A DNA stretch of 64,000 nucleotides. Origin: Acanthochlamys bracteata. Lineage: Eukaryota > Streptophyta > Magnoliopsida > Pandanales > Velloziaceae. The DNA is taken from assembly GCA_019914995.1 (NCBI GenBank), contig CM034135.1, forward strand, positions 3,846,501 through 3,910,500. The letters run 5' to 3'. This document shows, one piece after another, positions 46,994 to 59,975 of this stretch. Under the pieces are notes generated by a model. It searched no databases, had not been told where the DNA came from, and was given only the letters and a program-made list of their open reading frames with translations. Both the position numbers and the translations under genes were made by a program. The first letter of the stretch is position 1. Every line of letters starts with the position of its first letter.

Positions 46994-49900
46994 TCATGTC
47001 ATGGACTCAACCACTGTGGCAATTGCTGCCAGGCCCCCTCTTTCAAGGACAGCAACTGCCAGATTATTCTCACGCCAATTTCTTAGACCACCAACTAATT
47101 TCTGTAATGTATTCTGCTTCACCTTCGAGAACCACATTGGCATGAACTCGACCACCAAGCTCAAAAGGCACAAAACATATGCCTTCCACATAACTTGATC
47201 ACATCCCACACAAACATTGCCCTCCAACACCCATCCGACAAAGTCCATATGAATGCTGAAGCTTCTCACCTGCCTTGATGAGAATATGGATGCATAGGCT
47301 AAAGAGGCATCACCTGTTCCCCACACAATTGAACCAGAAAGAAACAGCATATAAGCCATTACATAGCCCTCAAGAATGTGATAAGTTGCCCCCTCACCTA
47401 CCTTCATGTCCCTCTTTGAAAGAATAAATGTAGGCAATGTCTCTTCATATAAGGTCTGAACCAGCTGCAGCCCGCCAGTTATCCAGAAGAGGCTTGCCCC
47501 AAGAAGAGCTACCTCTTTCACTCGTGCAATAGCAGAGCCAAGAGAAGCTCGTTCAGCATGCAGGCGAGCTGGACTTCCAGAGGTGCATTCTCTAGCCAAC
47601 TCATAGGCCCAATCAATGACTGTTCTGAAAATCATTTCGTTCGCAAAATGTGGGTCATGAAAAACCCGACAAGACCGTAGGTAGAGGAATCCTGGTCTTA
47701 TCTGCAACCGAGACCCCAGGTAAGAACTACGCTGACCTAGAAGTCCATTAACTCCTCGATGTGCACCAAGATGGGAGTGCGACTTAAGAGTGGATCCTAG
47801 AAAAGATGAGAAGCAGCTTTTCACAAGCTGCGTGATTGCCTCTTTATCCTGTGTGAAGGGTGACCGAGCACAAGAAAGGATAATGAAATCATGCCATCGA
47901 CGGGCCTTCTGCGTCCAAAGTGCTCCTATGATAGGCATGCTAGGCCAAGTGAAACCAGTTGAGCAATGCTCTAAAGCTTGCCCAATGATCCCATGCATAT
48001 ACTCTAAGTTCCTGTCAAGTTTAAATGTGATAGTTAGGCTTACAAGTACCGCCATCGGCAGCGGAAGCATAACTGGAGCAGTACCACCTGTCCATACAAC
48101 AAAGAGCATTCAGTTCCTAACACAATGTAATTATCCAAGGTATCCTGCTAGGAAAGAGGAATTATTAGGCAATCCAAGAGTACATGCTACTATCCTCACA
48201 ACTGTTTGATTTAATAGCCCATTAACTAGATTGCTAATAGAGGTGTTTGATCCAATGAGTTGAAAGGAACAGGAAGCACGCACTCCAGGACTATCTAATA
48301 ATTACATGCAGTGAAATACATTCAGCATTTATTTTCATCGATTATTCTGCACAAAATAAAAACTCAATCTAGGCACAGCAAAAGACAGGACATTTGTTTC
48401 TTAAATGAGCATCTGATGCAACTACAAACATACTAAGCCTCCTTTTAGTTACTTGAAAGAAAAATCTAATCATTGACAAACGGTCGAGAATTTGGTAGAT
48501 CTAAAAGGTGACAAATTGGTACACATTCAACGCCTCCATCGTACAAAATCAGCATAGGCTAAAACCACGCAACCTGTAACTAGAACAACCAACCTTCACG
48601 GACAAGGTGGGTCACACCCTACATAGTGTTTGAAGAAAATTAACAGGAAAGAACTCCAGTGATCGATCATATGACTATGAACAATAGATGATTAGACATC
48701 ATCATGAGAAACCAGAGAAAAAACAAGTTGTCTTTAGAATTAGAATTTCTACATCTCAACCAACAATCTCCATGTTGTAAGTTATGCTGAGTAGGGCAAT
48801 TATCCCTAACATTGGAAGCAAATAAAGATAATCAGAACCAAATTATAAGTACAGCGGGAACTACTTACATGAATAGTATCTCGGAATATGAACTCCTGCA
48901 GATTCCAATACTGCTTGAATCTCAGATTCAACAGAAAGGAGGTTAGCAGCAGGACTTGGCCAGTCAGTTCCATTCATTGGAACAGGTTTCCAAATACCGC
49001 GAGAGATTTCTGCAGAAAAGTAGCTGATAATTGTGCCAAGAGAAGCTGGCAGGAAGTCCACTAGTTCTCGCAAACCTGTTGAGAGAATATTCACTAACAT
49101 ATCTATCCCGTGGCACTTAAATGAATCATCACAACTCTCAATTGACTGTAGTTACAGTTAACAGCTACTTCAACATTTGCTAACTATTATGAAAATGAGC
49201 TTCTCCAGTCAAATAACTAGTGTGATCAACAAATCAAGTTCATGTTGGCATGTACAAAAATGAACACTTTCGCATTAGCACAATAAATGCAGCTACCTAC
49301 AAAATTTTAGAAACAACTATAGTGTTTAACCCTTCATCTATTATATTAATGAAAATAACTTCTAACTGTAGAAGATATTCCAGAGTACAATCTTCTCCAA
49401 ATGATTAGCATATCAAGATAGTCATTTTTATACCTCCACCGTATGTTAATCGTTTAAGATAGTCTAAAGGTCTAAGATATGATATGTACGCATGACTCAA
49501 GAGGGCTTATTTATAAGTAAAATTTTCCAACCTGTTGTTAATTCTCGAGATGAAATTCTCCCATGCCCACACGCAGTCAAAAGAGCCTCTAGGACAAAAG
49601 GAATTGCTTCTAAATTGTCCCATGCAGGAAGCATGGGCCTGCTGCGACCATCATCTCCTGCACCAGAAGGCAATTCAGTTGTGCTTCCACCTGAACTAGA
49701 AGAAATGTTACTATAGGAACCTCCACCTCTAGACAATTTTTGAAAAATCATAGTCAAAATCCTGTTAGCAACTTGATGAACTGGAATTTTACTGGACAAC
49801 CCAGAAAGTGTGGATGCTACGCAAGCTTGATTCTGAAAGTGCCAGGCCCTCAATTTTGGAAAGGAATCAATATACACAGGTTGGCACGATGACACATTGA

Positions 49901-52900
49901 GAGATTCAGTTGCATAACTTAAGCGGCTGACACAAGCTGACTTTTGCAGAGCAATGCTATTATTCCGCAATAACAAGAGATAATCCAGAGCCAATTGGGG
50001 TTTGATGTTGCCATCACGACCTGATATACACTCTTCTTGAGGTGGTCTGTAGAATTTCCACAGCCGAAGGAGAAAAAGAAATGCACATGAGAAGACTAAG
50101 TAAGGAGAGATCTCACTAGAAGGACTGGTCCTTATTTCAGATGTAGGCGACAGTGACCCAAAAGCCTCACACAGTGGCATCAAAGCAGCAGCAACTTCAG
50201 GAATCTGCATTAAGATACATTATTTTAGGTACTTAGGTCTGTATTAAGAAACATGACCAGTTGCGAATATTAACTGCTACAATATGAATTAGCTATCAGT
50301 TTCTGCCAACTGAAAACTTTCAATTTTCAATATAATGTCGTGCTTACCATGCCGTACAGAGAAAGAATGTGAATAATATCAACAGAGGAGATTTCCATCA
50401 TAATAGAATTCAGCATAGGCATATGGCTGATTAAATAATCCCCATGTTTAGCGCCACCAGAGGACATGGGTGGTGAAAGTAATTTGACCACAATATGCAC
50501 CGCATGCTCCTGCAAAAAAGAAACAATAAAGATAGCACATATAATGATATGGAAGAAGCTGAAAGTGTATGCTTTTTCTTTCAATTTCGCTTGTCAAAGA
50601 CAAGTATAAGCTTACGTTTAAGGTGAGCACAAAAAATAATGTATCCTCGATTCAATTTTATGATTAATTAAAAAACACAAAAAAACATGCATTTCCAGCA
50701 ACAGATACAGAATTTCAAATCAACCATTACCTGAATATTCCAACCGCGAATAAGAGAAGCACCGCACAAAATCCTTGCTGCAGATGATTTCTCTTCTTCT
50801 CGTCCATTCAATGCAACATGATATAATTTCTCTAATTCCGGTATGCTACATTGATGGAAAAAGAAGTTGGAGAAAGTAATGGCAGTTAAAGACTAAAGCA
50901 GCAACAGTTGATTCCAGTTGTATTAACATTATATCAGAAAATGGACTTACCTTGAAGCAGGTGTAGCCACTAAAGCATTTCTTAGAGAATCTGTCAAAGA
51001 AGTTCCTTTCATGAACTGAGACCAAGGAGATTCTTGAATTGAAGTTGAATCTCTCAATGATGACGAGATGACTACATAACCACACCAAAAGTAAGCTGAT
51101 GTATCTATTAACTTCCTTGCTAAGCAGGCTTCAACAATCAGGTGTAGCATACTTCCAGCTGCAGAATGACAAATAGTTGCATAATAGATGGAAGTGATCA
51201 GTGATCCGCATTTGGCAAGGTGGAAATTTTCTGCTGTAAGTGTTTAAATACTATCTCAGGAAGAAGGGAGAAACCAAGAATAGTGAATTCTCTTCTATCA
51301 TAGATTTTAGACTTTCATTTTAACTGAAACATGACGATGCATACCTAGTAAACTAAGTTTTTCCAAGTAGAAATGTTCTACTGCACACAGTTTAGTCCTA
51401 TTCTCATTAGTTGCATTTTAACATCCATGACGTCATATATTTTTATCGGAAGCTAAAAGAAAGACCAACATTTGTAAATCTATATGTATTATACCCATTG
51501 GGCATATTACTATGTACAAAGCTGCAAGCTGCATGCATAACAAAATTTCTCTTGGCATCTAATTGGATTTCACAAAAGCTCAGACGAGTGCATACTTGTA
51601 GCATAAAACATTAAGAAACGGATTTATGGCCAAAAGAAAACCTGCTTTAACAGAGAAATCATTGTGAGCATCCGCATTCCAGTTTCCATTTCCCTTCTTA
51701 AAGTTAAAGAGGAAGGCCGCCGCTTTTGAAGCAGCATCATTGGCAGCAGCTATCACAGAAGGGGGAGGTGATAGAAGCTTGGTGTACTGTGCTATGGCTT
51801 GAAGAGAGTAAACTAGTCCATCTCTTATAGAAACATAATTTGCTCTCACGTCATATTTGTAATTAGTTCTTTGGGTAAAGCCATTTACAGAAGAAGGAAC
51901 CTCGGCTTCTTCTTCTAATAGATAACAAACTGCCAAGGGGACAATTGATAACAGCATACATAGTCTTGCATCAAGGTGAGGAATGGGTCCTTCAGGTGGC
52001 TCACAATCCTGCAAATTTGAAGAGAAAAATTTGATAACATACTCATAAACCATTAAAAGCATTGTTAAGCTACCATGAATGTCAAAGTAAACTATAGATA
52101 AAAATGGGATTATCTTAACTCGTTGCACAAGTCTAAGAGCGGAAATCCACAGAGCTTGAAAAGTCTCTTGCCATGTTGCCCGGTTAATTACTTGGAGTGT
52201 TTTAGTCACCTCTGCAATTGAAAGGTAGCAGGCTTAGATGCTCATAATCTATTCCTCTAAAAGGGAGAGTTCCAAAACCTAGACCATAATTTTGCAAGCA
52301 CCTGCAAGTATTGTAATAGAAGAAATTGCATGAAAATTCTTGGCATCCATGGCATTCTCCATAAATATATCAAAAGGTATCCAGGAAGCAGATCTGCCCA
52401 CTCCAGAACTTAGAGAGCTGAATTCACAAGAGCAAACATCCACAAGAGCCCCACTAAGCTGCTGTATCTTCAAATAAGAAGTCCCATCAGTTAACTGATG
52501 AATACTTGTCGCCAATTGTCCAAGCATACTGCTTACAGATGATAGGCACTGTAATGTAGATTTATGAGCTTCAATAAACTGGAATCTCTTGAGTAGATGG
52601 TCGAACAACTCAGGCCTAATCACAAGAGCATGCACATCAGAATGGCATTGTTTCATTGGTTTTGCACATACACTTCTTTCCCTCGGTCATATGTGACAAG
52701 TATCCTAAAGGAGCAATATTGTATATGGTACTGCAAAATTTTGTCAATACAATAATAAAAACCCAAATTATACACCTCACAGAAATATATGTTGCTAAAC
52801 TTCAAATACAGTTCCATGTTTACGTAAGTATCTAGGTTTACATGCCATTTGCCCTCAAATAAAGAACGGGATACCTCATAGTGCATACAGACAGAATTAA

Positions 52901-55477
52901 TTGCACAAATATCTTATTATCTAGATATACTAAATAGGTTTCAATGACACAGGAAAACATATTCTAGGAAACTATACATTCTAATCTATCTTCTTAAACG
53001 CAAAAGTTTCTTTTATTCCTGAGATCCACTAAATAGCACGAAACTCATAATCCCCACCAACCACAATATACCCATAAAAGTTAAAATACGCAAAAATTGC
53101 ATTCACCTCAATCAACAGAGATAAAAAAAAATTGCACGACATGATCATACATTTTGAAATGCATGTAGTAGAAGACAAGGGTATGGCTATGATTGGCTGG
53201 AGATGATAAGAGTCCAAGCAACGTAGGTAGAAGTCAAAATCCTAAAATGCATGGAGCGGGTGGTTATATATTACCCTAAAACAATTCAATCTCAAATTTT
53301 GATTAAATTAACACTAATGTGTAAAAAATAATATTGAGTCTACATTAGAAGCAGCTTCAGCAACTACTGTGAGATGATTTGTTAAAATAGATTGCCACTA
53401 TCTGGGAAATGTAAAGGTGCATTTGTTTGACACACAGAATTCAGCAACTAACCACAGAAAAGCAAAGCATATAGAGCTTTGAGCACTGCAATGGCTTTGA
53501 TGTCAAGCATGACAATCTTTCATGACTTCTCGAATTCAGGATAATGGCATAGAATTGCAGAAGAAATATAAGACGCATAAAATTGAATGTTATGTTGAAC
53601 TTGACAATGTTCTGAATTTATTATGCTTCATCATTCTGACAGAGCTAAGAAAAAAAATCAAATCAGTCAAGTGAGAATTACAGCAACTTAATCAATTACG
53701 AAGCAACCTGCAGAACTGGCTTGACGAAATTCATTTTAGAATCTGATGACAGAAAGGGCGGAGATACAACAGTATCCACAAACTTTTTCAAAAAAACAAA
53801 AGAAAAAACATTTATGAATAACTGTGTATGTATGAAATGATTAAACACATGTGGAGTAGGACTCCGATCTGCTAAATTCAATTTATTCTACTACAAAAAT
53901 TAGTAGCATGAAAACCACAACAACAGTTTAATGAGCTGCATTAGGGATACCAATTTCAAAGAATAAAAAAAAGCAAGATTAGCAGATAACTATTTTAATG
54001 ATCCATATACAAGTTTGGAGACGTTTTGGGGTCCAAGCACTTAACCTTCAAACTTCTTAAGGGATAACGTATTACTATTTTGTTTTCCTAATTTCCCTTA
54101 AAGGAGCAATATCAATTTAAAAACTATTCAGCAGCAAGGGCATAACATTAGAGTGAATATTTATTTTCTCCATGAATTTTTGCGTGTTACATCAAAAGAA
54201 CTAGGCAGACAATTATGACAAAGCAAAAGGAGCAAAACAAATTTAACAAAATTGGGGGGTCACATAAGGAGGAGATAGGAGTACCCTTACATGTTCAAAT
54301 GAATGAGGCGAAAATAAATTCTAGCCATCTCGCTGGAAACAATATTCCCTAAAACCTCAAGAGCAACATGAGGATTTGTTTCCTTTAGCTTTCTATGATG
54401 CCTTTTAGCCGCTTCACCTGAATTGTCCATCCCATCAACATCCATTGACTGATGACCATCAGGATTATATAGAACCTCGTCGTTTGCCAAAGAGTATTGC
54501 AAACCATAGTCTTCGAGGATGCTGTCAAGTAGAACTATTGTGATTTTCAGATGAAAGAGAATTACAAAATGTCTAGAGTCTATGCTGGAAGCACCGGGCA
54601 TTTGGGAAAGCTTTAAGGCTTCATTGACGAATTTAACAATCCTGCAAAAGTAGAAAAAAGAAAGACGATCAATAAAGCATAGCATATAGCACAAGTGCAA
54701 TGTCTGCTAGATATTTTGGTTATATAGAATAAATAAGAGATTGCACGTTTATTAAATTTCTTTCAGGACCACCTAAAGAAGTAAACTCATTTGCATAGGC
54801 ACAGTTTCCGCTATATTTAGATTACCATATAATTGATTGTAACAAATAGTTGAGCAGGTCAGTCAATTGAAAAAATGCTAAAACTAGCAACTGTTTATCT
54901 GGGCTTGAAAAAATTGCAAAACTATGATTTGGATGATTGTTAAGGAAATTATGAGTACAATATTACCAAAGACAAACATAAGTTGTTAACAAAACTTACT
55001 TATCTCTACAAGCACCGGAACCAAGCGACTGCGGAGCGAAGGCGTACTTACCCAGCAGCTCGAGGTAAAGTCTGTAAGCTTCAGGGTAAGCTCTCCGGTT
55101 AGGAACAACTCTACACCCAAAAACAAACTCAATCAACTCCAAGCAAAATCAAACAATCGAAGGGAACAAGAGAAAAAGAGTTGATCTTCAGCTGACCGGC
55201 GAGTAAGGAGAGCGAGGGCGTGGAGTGGAGAGATAAGGCGAGAAGCAAGGGCTTGGTCTAGAAGTTTCCACAAGTACGGAGTGTTGTTCTGAAAACACAG
55301 AGGAGAAACGAGACCGTCGGCGATGTTGGTGCTCGGGATTTCTCCACCGGCGTTGATCACAAACTGGGTCATCTCAGACACCCAAATGAACGGTGGATCG
55401 TTGCGGCACTCCGCCGTCTTTACTGAGGTCAGCACCATCGAGGAATCGATGTCTTTTCCTCCGCCTGTGAATTCCAT
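46994..55477 (-). CDS. MED33: Mediator of RNA polymerase II transcription subunit 33 (REF4/RFR1 type), 12 exons, 1324 aa
   Basis: Exons in transcript order: 55477-55197, 55110-55000, 54641-54291, 52615-52302, 52211-52120, 52008-51642, 51158-50951, 50845-50731, 50509-50348, 50204-49532, 49075-48869, 48087-46994. Every intron is GT-AG and all junctions stay in frame; the total is 3975 nt. The ATG is at 55477; the GTG just before it is not a start. MED33 (also called Med5) is a tail-module subunit of plant Mediator; Arabidopsis REF4 and RFR1 restrain phenylpropanoid and lignin synthesis. The N-terminus (DPPFIWVSEMTQFVINAG, then NTPYLWKLLDQAL) and the internal EGPIPHLDARLCMLLSIVPL match the family, as does the length (about 1300 aa). 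The protein is mostly alpha-helical, with no catalytic motif, as expected for a scaffold. It appears intact. Intron 3 is 1675 bp; the other introns are shorter than 1 kb. Confidence 0.93.
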
Positions 55478-56929
55478 CACGGGCGTTTGAAAGTTGAATG
55501 GGGTTCGTTCAGGATTGCTTAAATATTTTTTTAAAAAAAAGTTTTTACAAAATAATTGCTCTTTTATTACGTATAAAAGTTATAATGTTACTAACCTATT
55601 TCAAATAAAAAGTTCAAATCAGATAAATAAATGTGAGAAACGAGTCAACGACTCTATAAATAAGCAAACCATATGTTCGATGGGATGCTTCAACTAACCA
55701 ATCCAACGGTCAAGCAAACCCCTCGACTCTCGAGAGAGAGCAAGCGAGCTCGTCAAATATCGAGCGGACGTAAACGAAAAAAAAAAGAAGACTTGAGTGG
55801 TTTTAGTTTTATTTGCAAGAAAAATACTAAACTATTAGTTTAGTCATCATAAAGACTAGAATTATATAATAGATTGGTAGGCCGTTTCTGTAGAAGAATA
55901 TCCTTCAAATTATTATTATATATTTGTTTTATGAAAGTGTATTAGTTCACTTCGAAAATATAGTTAGCGTACGTAAATTAAATAGCTACCGAGAATTATT
56001 AAAAATATATTTTAAATATCCGTAATTTTATTTTATTTTCAAATTTTGAGTTCTGATAATTTATATATTTCAATTTACATATGAAACTAAGCATTATATT
56101 TTATATACGAAATTTTAATTTTAATTTTTTTATTTATATATTTTTTAATATAATTATATTTTTTTATTTTTAATATAAAAATTATTAAAATATAAATATT
56201 AAATTTTAAGTTTATTTTATTTTTTAAAAAATTTTATTTTTTATATTTTATTTTTATAAAACTCAATTACAAATATTTAAAATACGCACTAAAGTGAATC
56301 GATGTACAAGGTCGTTTAAGTTCTGACCCAATATGCAAACAAAGAGATGAAATTTAATTGTTCGGCCAAGATACTACACCGATAATAGTTTAATGTGCCG
56401 ATCATTCTCCTGCATGTAGATAAATAGTGGGCTTTTTGGTTGAAGTATATCTCATCTGTTTTTTATTATTTATGGTTGATATTTAATTCTTTTTATTTTA
56501 ATTTTTTATTTAAAAAATGTACATTGTTTTATAAAAATATTTAATTTAAAAATATAAACTTTTATTTTATAAATTTTATTTTATAGAATTTTATTATTTT
56601 TAAATAGAAAATTTTAGTTTTTTTAAATATTTAAAAATATTTTTCGTTTGAAATAAACTTTTTTATAAAAACTCCTAAATAGTTTCATAAAAATAAGAAC
56701 ATGAACTTTTTAATTTATAGAAGACGTTTGAAGTACTAATAAAATAAAATTTTTTGAACGAAGAGTATTTTAACTTTTTTGTAAAATAAGCTTAACTTTT
56801 TCATAAAAATTATATATAACATATAAGTTTTATGTAATTTTAAGGTTTTTAATAAAATTTTCTTCATATACCCAAAAAATCTATCATAAAATAAAAGCGT
56901 TTATTTAAATGATAAGCATTTTCCACGGC
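55478..56929. other. MED33 promoter side and AT-rich spacer
   Basis: The first 300 bp upstream of the MED33 ATG should hold its leader and promoter; a GAGAGAGAGCAAGCGAGC segment lies at 55733-55750. From 55900 to 56900 the DNA is strongly AT-rich with no recognisable feature. Confidence 0.4.
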
Positions 56930-57041
56930 TCATCTAAACGTCCCCATATTCTCCAACTGCAACGGTTCTCTGCTTGCGTTGGCGGCGTTTCCCTCGCGTT
57001 TCTCTTCCTTCACGCTCTTATCAATCTCAACGTTACGCTTA

Positions 57042-57300
57042 GGGCGTGTTTACCAACACCCCTAAACTCCACTTCCCTTAAACTCAAGTTTCACATAAAT
57101 ACATATAAAAATTAAAATAAATTTTTTAATCAATAAATTTTTTTTTTAATTCAAATTTAAAACTTACTAAAAATACATAATTAATATAAAATTTTATTTT
57201 TTATTAAATATTTTTATTTTTTATTTTATTTTTTAAATTTATTTCTTAAAAACTCTACTTCATCCAAAACTCCACTTCCACCCCCTAGGTAAACACGCCC
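57042..57300. mobile_element. Harbinger/Tourist-like MITE inside the LEA_2 pseudogene, 259 bp
   Basis: The left end GGGCGTGTTTACC is a perfect inverted match of the right end GGTAAACACGCCC. TTA flanks both sides (57039-57041 and 57301-57303), the classic PIF/Harbinger target duplication. Inside, AACTCCACTTCC occurs near both ends in inverted-like arrangement, with an AT-rich middle. The perfect ends suggest a comparatively young insertion. Confidence 0.88.
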
Positions 57301-57512
57301 TTAACCTTCTTCTCCGTGTTCATAACCCTAATCGTGCTTCTTTCTTCCACCGTGATCCTGCCACTTTTTTTTAGGGAACGTTTTAAAATATTTTCAAATT
57401 AAAAATTTTAAAATAAAAAATATTTTATAATTATTAAAATAAATTTATTCTTTATTTAAAAAATAATAAAATTTAAAATAAAATTTAAAAAATTGATTTT
57501 GAGAAACGGTTT

Positions 57513-57716
57513 GGGGCGTGTTTCAATAGATTTTGAAAGTGTATTGAAAATTGAAAAATATAGTTGTATTAAAAGTGTGCAAATAAAAAAATTAAAACTG
57601 GAGTTCCGCATGTGAAAGTGGAACCTTAAATTTTTTGTGTATTAAAATATATGAACTGTTCGAAATTCAAAATCTGACGAAAAAAAGTGGAGTTACGGAT
57701 GTTTGAAACACGCCCT
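57513..57716. mobile_element. Harbinger/Tourist-like MITE, about 204 bp
   Basis: GGGGCGTGTTTCAATAG on the left is inverted relative to GTTTGAAACACGCCCTC on the right. Flanking trinucleotides TTG and TCG do not match exactly, so the borders may be off by a base or two. Same terminal type as 57042-57300. Confidence 0.65.
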
Positions 57717-58057
57717 CGACAAACTCTCCTTACAGCAGCCAACAGGCACGTAGTAGAACTTGAAATAAACTATAACAAAAAAAATAAAAGTTTTGATTGA
57801 TTTACATGCTTCATTTGTTGCTTCTTGATTAGATAGGAGATGCAGAAATAGAGCCGGGAAAGATTCCGGCGAGAGGAGATGGAGATGTTCCTTTAGTGCT
57901 GACGCTGCAGACGGAGAATTTTGTGAACAACTTGGGGGACTTGGTTGGAGACGTGCGTGCCGGAGCTGCTGCATGGGTTTGATGTGGAAACCAAGATTTC
58001 AAGGAAGGTGACGAAACTAGGAATTGTCAAAAGGCACGCGATTGCAGAGCCCAAGTG

Positions 58058-58621
58058 TATGGGTGACAATATGGGTTCATGGATCGGTTTCAAGTCAACC
58101 CATATAATAATCGGATCAAAATTATTTAACTCTAATCCGACTTATTTAATTATATTGATCAAAATTGTCGATCCTAATCCAACCTATTTATAACCGGGTC
58201 AAACTAGGATCGACCCATTTAATAATTAATTTATTAAATAAAAATTATATATATTAATTTTTAATAATAATATATATAAATTATTAATTATGATATATTT
58301 AAAAAGAAAAATATTAATTTGACAAAATTAATAAATTAAATAAAAATTAGTTAAAATTAAGATAAATTAAAAATATATATACAAATTAAATTCAAATTTT
58401 TTGCTATTATTTTTTAATTATTAAGCAATATATACTATATAAATAATTATACGGATTAAACGGATCAATTTCGGATCAATCCGAATCAATTTAAATTTTT
58501 CGGGTCGTTTTCGGATCGATCCGAAATCGACCCGAACCTGACTAAGATTTAATCCAAATCTGATCTTTTCGGATCGATTTCGGGTAAAATTTTCGGATTG
58601 GATTGAAATTTACCACCCCTA
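58058..58621 (-). mobile_element. hAT-like MITE with perfect 8-bp duplication, 564 bp
   Basis: CCCAAGTG flanks both ends (58050-58057 and 58622-58629). The inverted ends are TATGGGTGACAA on the left and TTACCACCCCTA on the right. Read on the minus strand it closely matches the element at 37314-37863, including the core TTATATAGTATATATT and AGCAAAAAATTTGAATTTAA. No coding capacity. Confidence 0.9.
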
Positions 58622-58629
58622 CCCAAGTG

Positions 58630-59160
58630 CCATGTTGTTGACTTGTAGGATTCCCAGATTTGAAGGTGAAATCAAAGGAGTGCAACAACTAGAACAAGCT
58701 CTAGTATATTTTTTTTCAATTTTATAAAATACGAAAGGGAATTGTTACTTAGATTGTTTTGATGGGTATGAGAGAGATTTGTATGGAATTAATTTAGTGA
58801 TTGTACGGCTAATGTCAAAATTCTAAGGATCATTGCATAATGATTCTTTAACTTCTTTTTTTATTTTTGGAATTTTAATAAAAAACTAGTTTCAATATTT
58901 TATATTTTAAATATAAATAAACTATATATTACAAAATTATTAGTAATTAATTTTAATTATATTTAAAAGTTTTAAATTTACTAAAAATTTCAGCAAAGAT
59001 TTCACTTTTTAGATAATCTCAAAATTATCTCTAAATTTTTTCATTCTGAATCAAACCTATTTTAGGTTAAAAGTAAATCCGTCATTAGTTTAAAATACTA
59101 AAGAGTGTTCAAAAGTCTTGCCGGAGTCCGGAGACAACAAGTACACTTGCATAATACTAA
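58630..59160. other. AT-rich spacer, nothing recognised
   Basis: No exon or bounded repeat seen. Confidence 0.45.
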
Positions 59161-59389
59161 GTATTTGTTTACTTATAGGTGAATTTGAATTTTGAGCGTT
59201 TTAAAACGTGAATTTAAAAATTAAACTAAAATTTAATAATATGTAATAAAAAATAAGTTTTTATATTGATAGTAAGTTTTTAAATTAAATTTAAAAAATA
59301 TGATAAAAAATTTATTTTAAATTTTTTGTTTAGTTTATATTAAAGTTGAGTTTAAAAAAAGTATAATTTAGAAGGTTAATAAACACGTC
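59161..59389. mobile_element. Harbinger/Tourist-like MITE, about 229 bp, diverged
   Basis: TAA flanks both sides. The right end AATAAACACGTCC matches the family; the left end GTATTTGTTTACTTATAGG is a weaker inverted match. Interior AT-rich with AAATTTAAAA words. Confidence 0.5.
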
Positions 59390-59501
59390 CTAACTAGTAC
59401 ACCTTCTTTTCTAGAATTCAACATTATATATATTTTAATTATTATTTTTATTTTTATTATTTTTATATTTAATTTTTTATAAACTTTACAAAATTTATTA
59501 T

Positions 59502-59757
59502 GGGGGCGTTTGGGAGTGCTTATAAAGTAGAACTTTTTGAAAAAAAAAAGTACTTTTATTTTTTTGAAAAACGAATTCTTTTTTTCTTTACTTCCAAAAA
59601 AAATAAAAATATGCGATAAAAAGATCTCATTACGTAAAATTTTCTACACTTTATAAATTTTTAAATATATTTTATAAATATTTATAAAATATGTATTAAA
59701 AATATAAAATTAAAAATTGAGAAGGAGCGTTTGAAAAATACAATTCCAAACTCTCCC
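59502..59757. mobile_element. AT-rich MITE, about 256 bp
   Basis: The left end GGGGGCGTTTGGGAGTGC and the right end TTCCAAACTCTCCC are inverted. The interior shares CTCATTACGTAAAATTTTCT-type words with the unit at 42281-42533. ATG may be the flanking duplication. Confidence 0.5.
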
Positions 59758-59975
59758 ATGTCTACAAACTGTTCGACATTCATTCGGCAAAAAGTTTTTA
59801 TTAATTTTTATTTTATATTTTTTAATAAATAGTTTATAGTAATTTATAAATTTTATTTTAAATTTTAGAAAAATATTTTTACTCAATAGATCTTTTTATT
59901 ATTTATTTTTATTATTATAATTTTAGAACAAATAATAAAATTAATTTATTATAATAAAATAAAAAATATGCACGT

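Larger units (their letters stand above)
56930..58057 (+). pseudogene. LEA_2 (NDR1/HIN1-like) pseudogene broken by MITEs
   Basis: Three readable pieces fit one LEA_2-domain protein. Piece 1 (56930-57041) has a hydrophobic segment, SLAFLFLHALINLNVTL. Its frame continues after the MITE at 57042-57300 as NLLLRVHNPNRASFFHRDP (about 57304-57360), the LEA_2 core VxNPN motif. A second MITE (57513-57716) and AT-rich DNA then interrupt. Piece 3 (about 57837-57978) follows a good acceptor (TTAGATAG): AEIEPGKIPARGDGDVPLVL. After a frameshift comes GFDVETKISRKVTKLGIVKR (near 57975-58035). LEA_2 proteins are usually membrane-anchored and linked to stress or defence. The N-terminus, about 15 residues of the YYRGVxVG region, and the end are missing, and a hAT-like element starts at 58058. 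It cannot make a full protein. Confidence 0.78.

Noticed and set aside
46935..48209. Plus-strand frames opposite MED33
   Set aside because: Antisense shadows of the last exon; no recognisable domains.
55478..55480. GTG directly before the MED33 ATG as a start codon
   Set aside because: Nuclear plant genes start at ATG; the ATG at 55477 is the first in frame.
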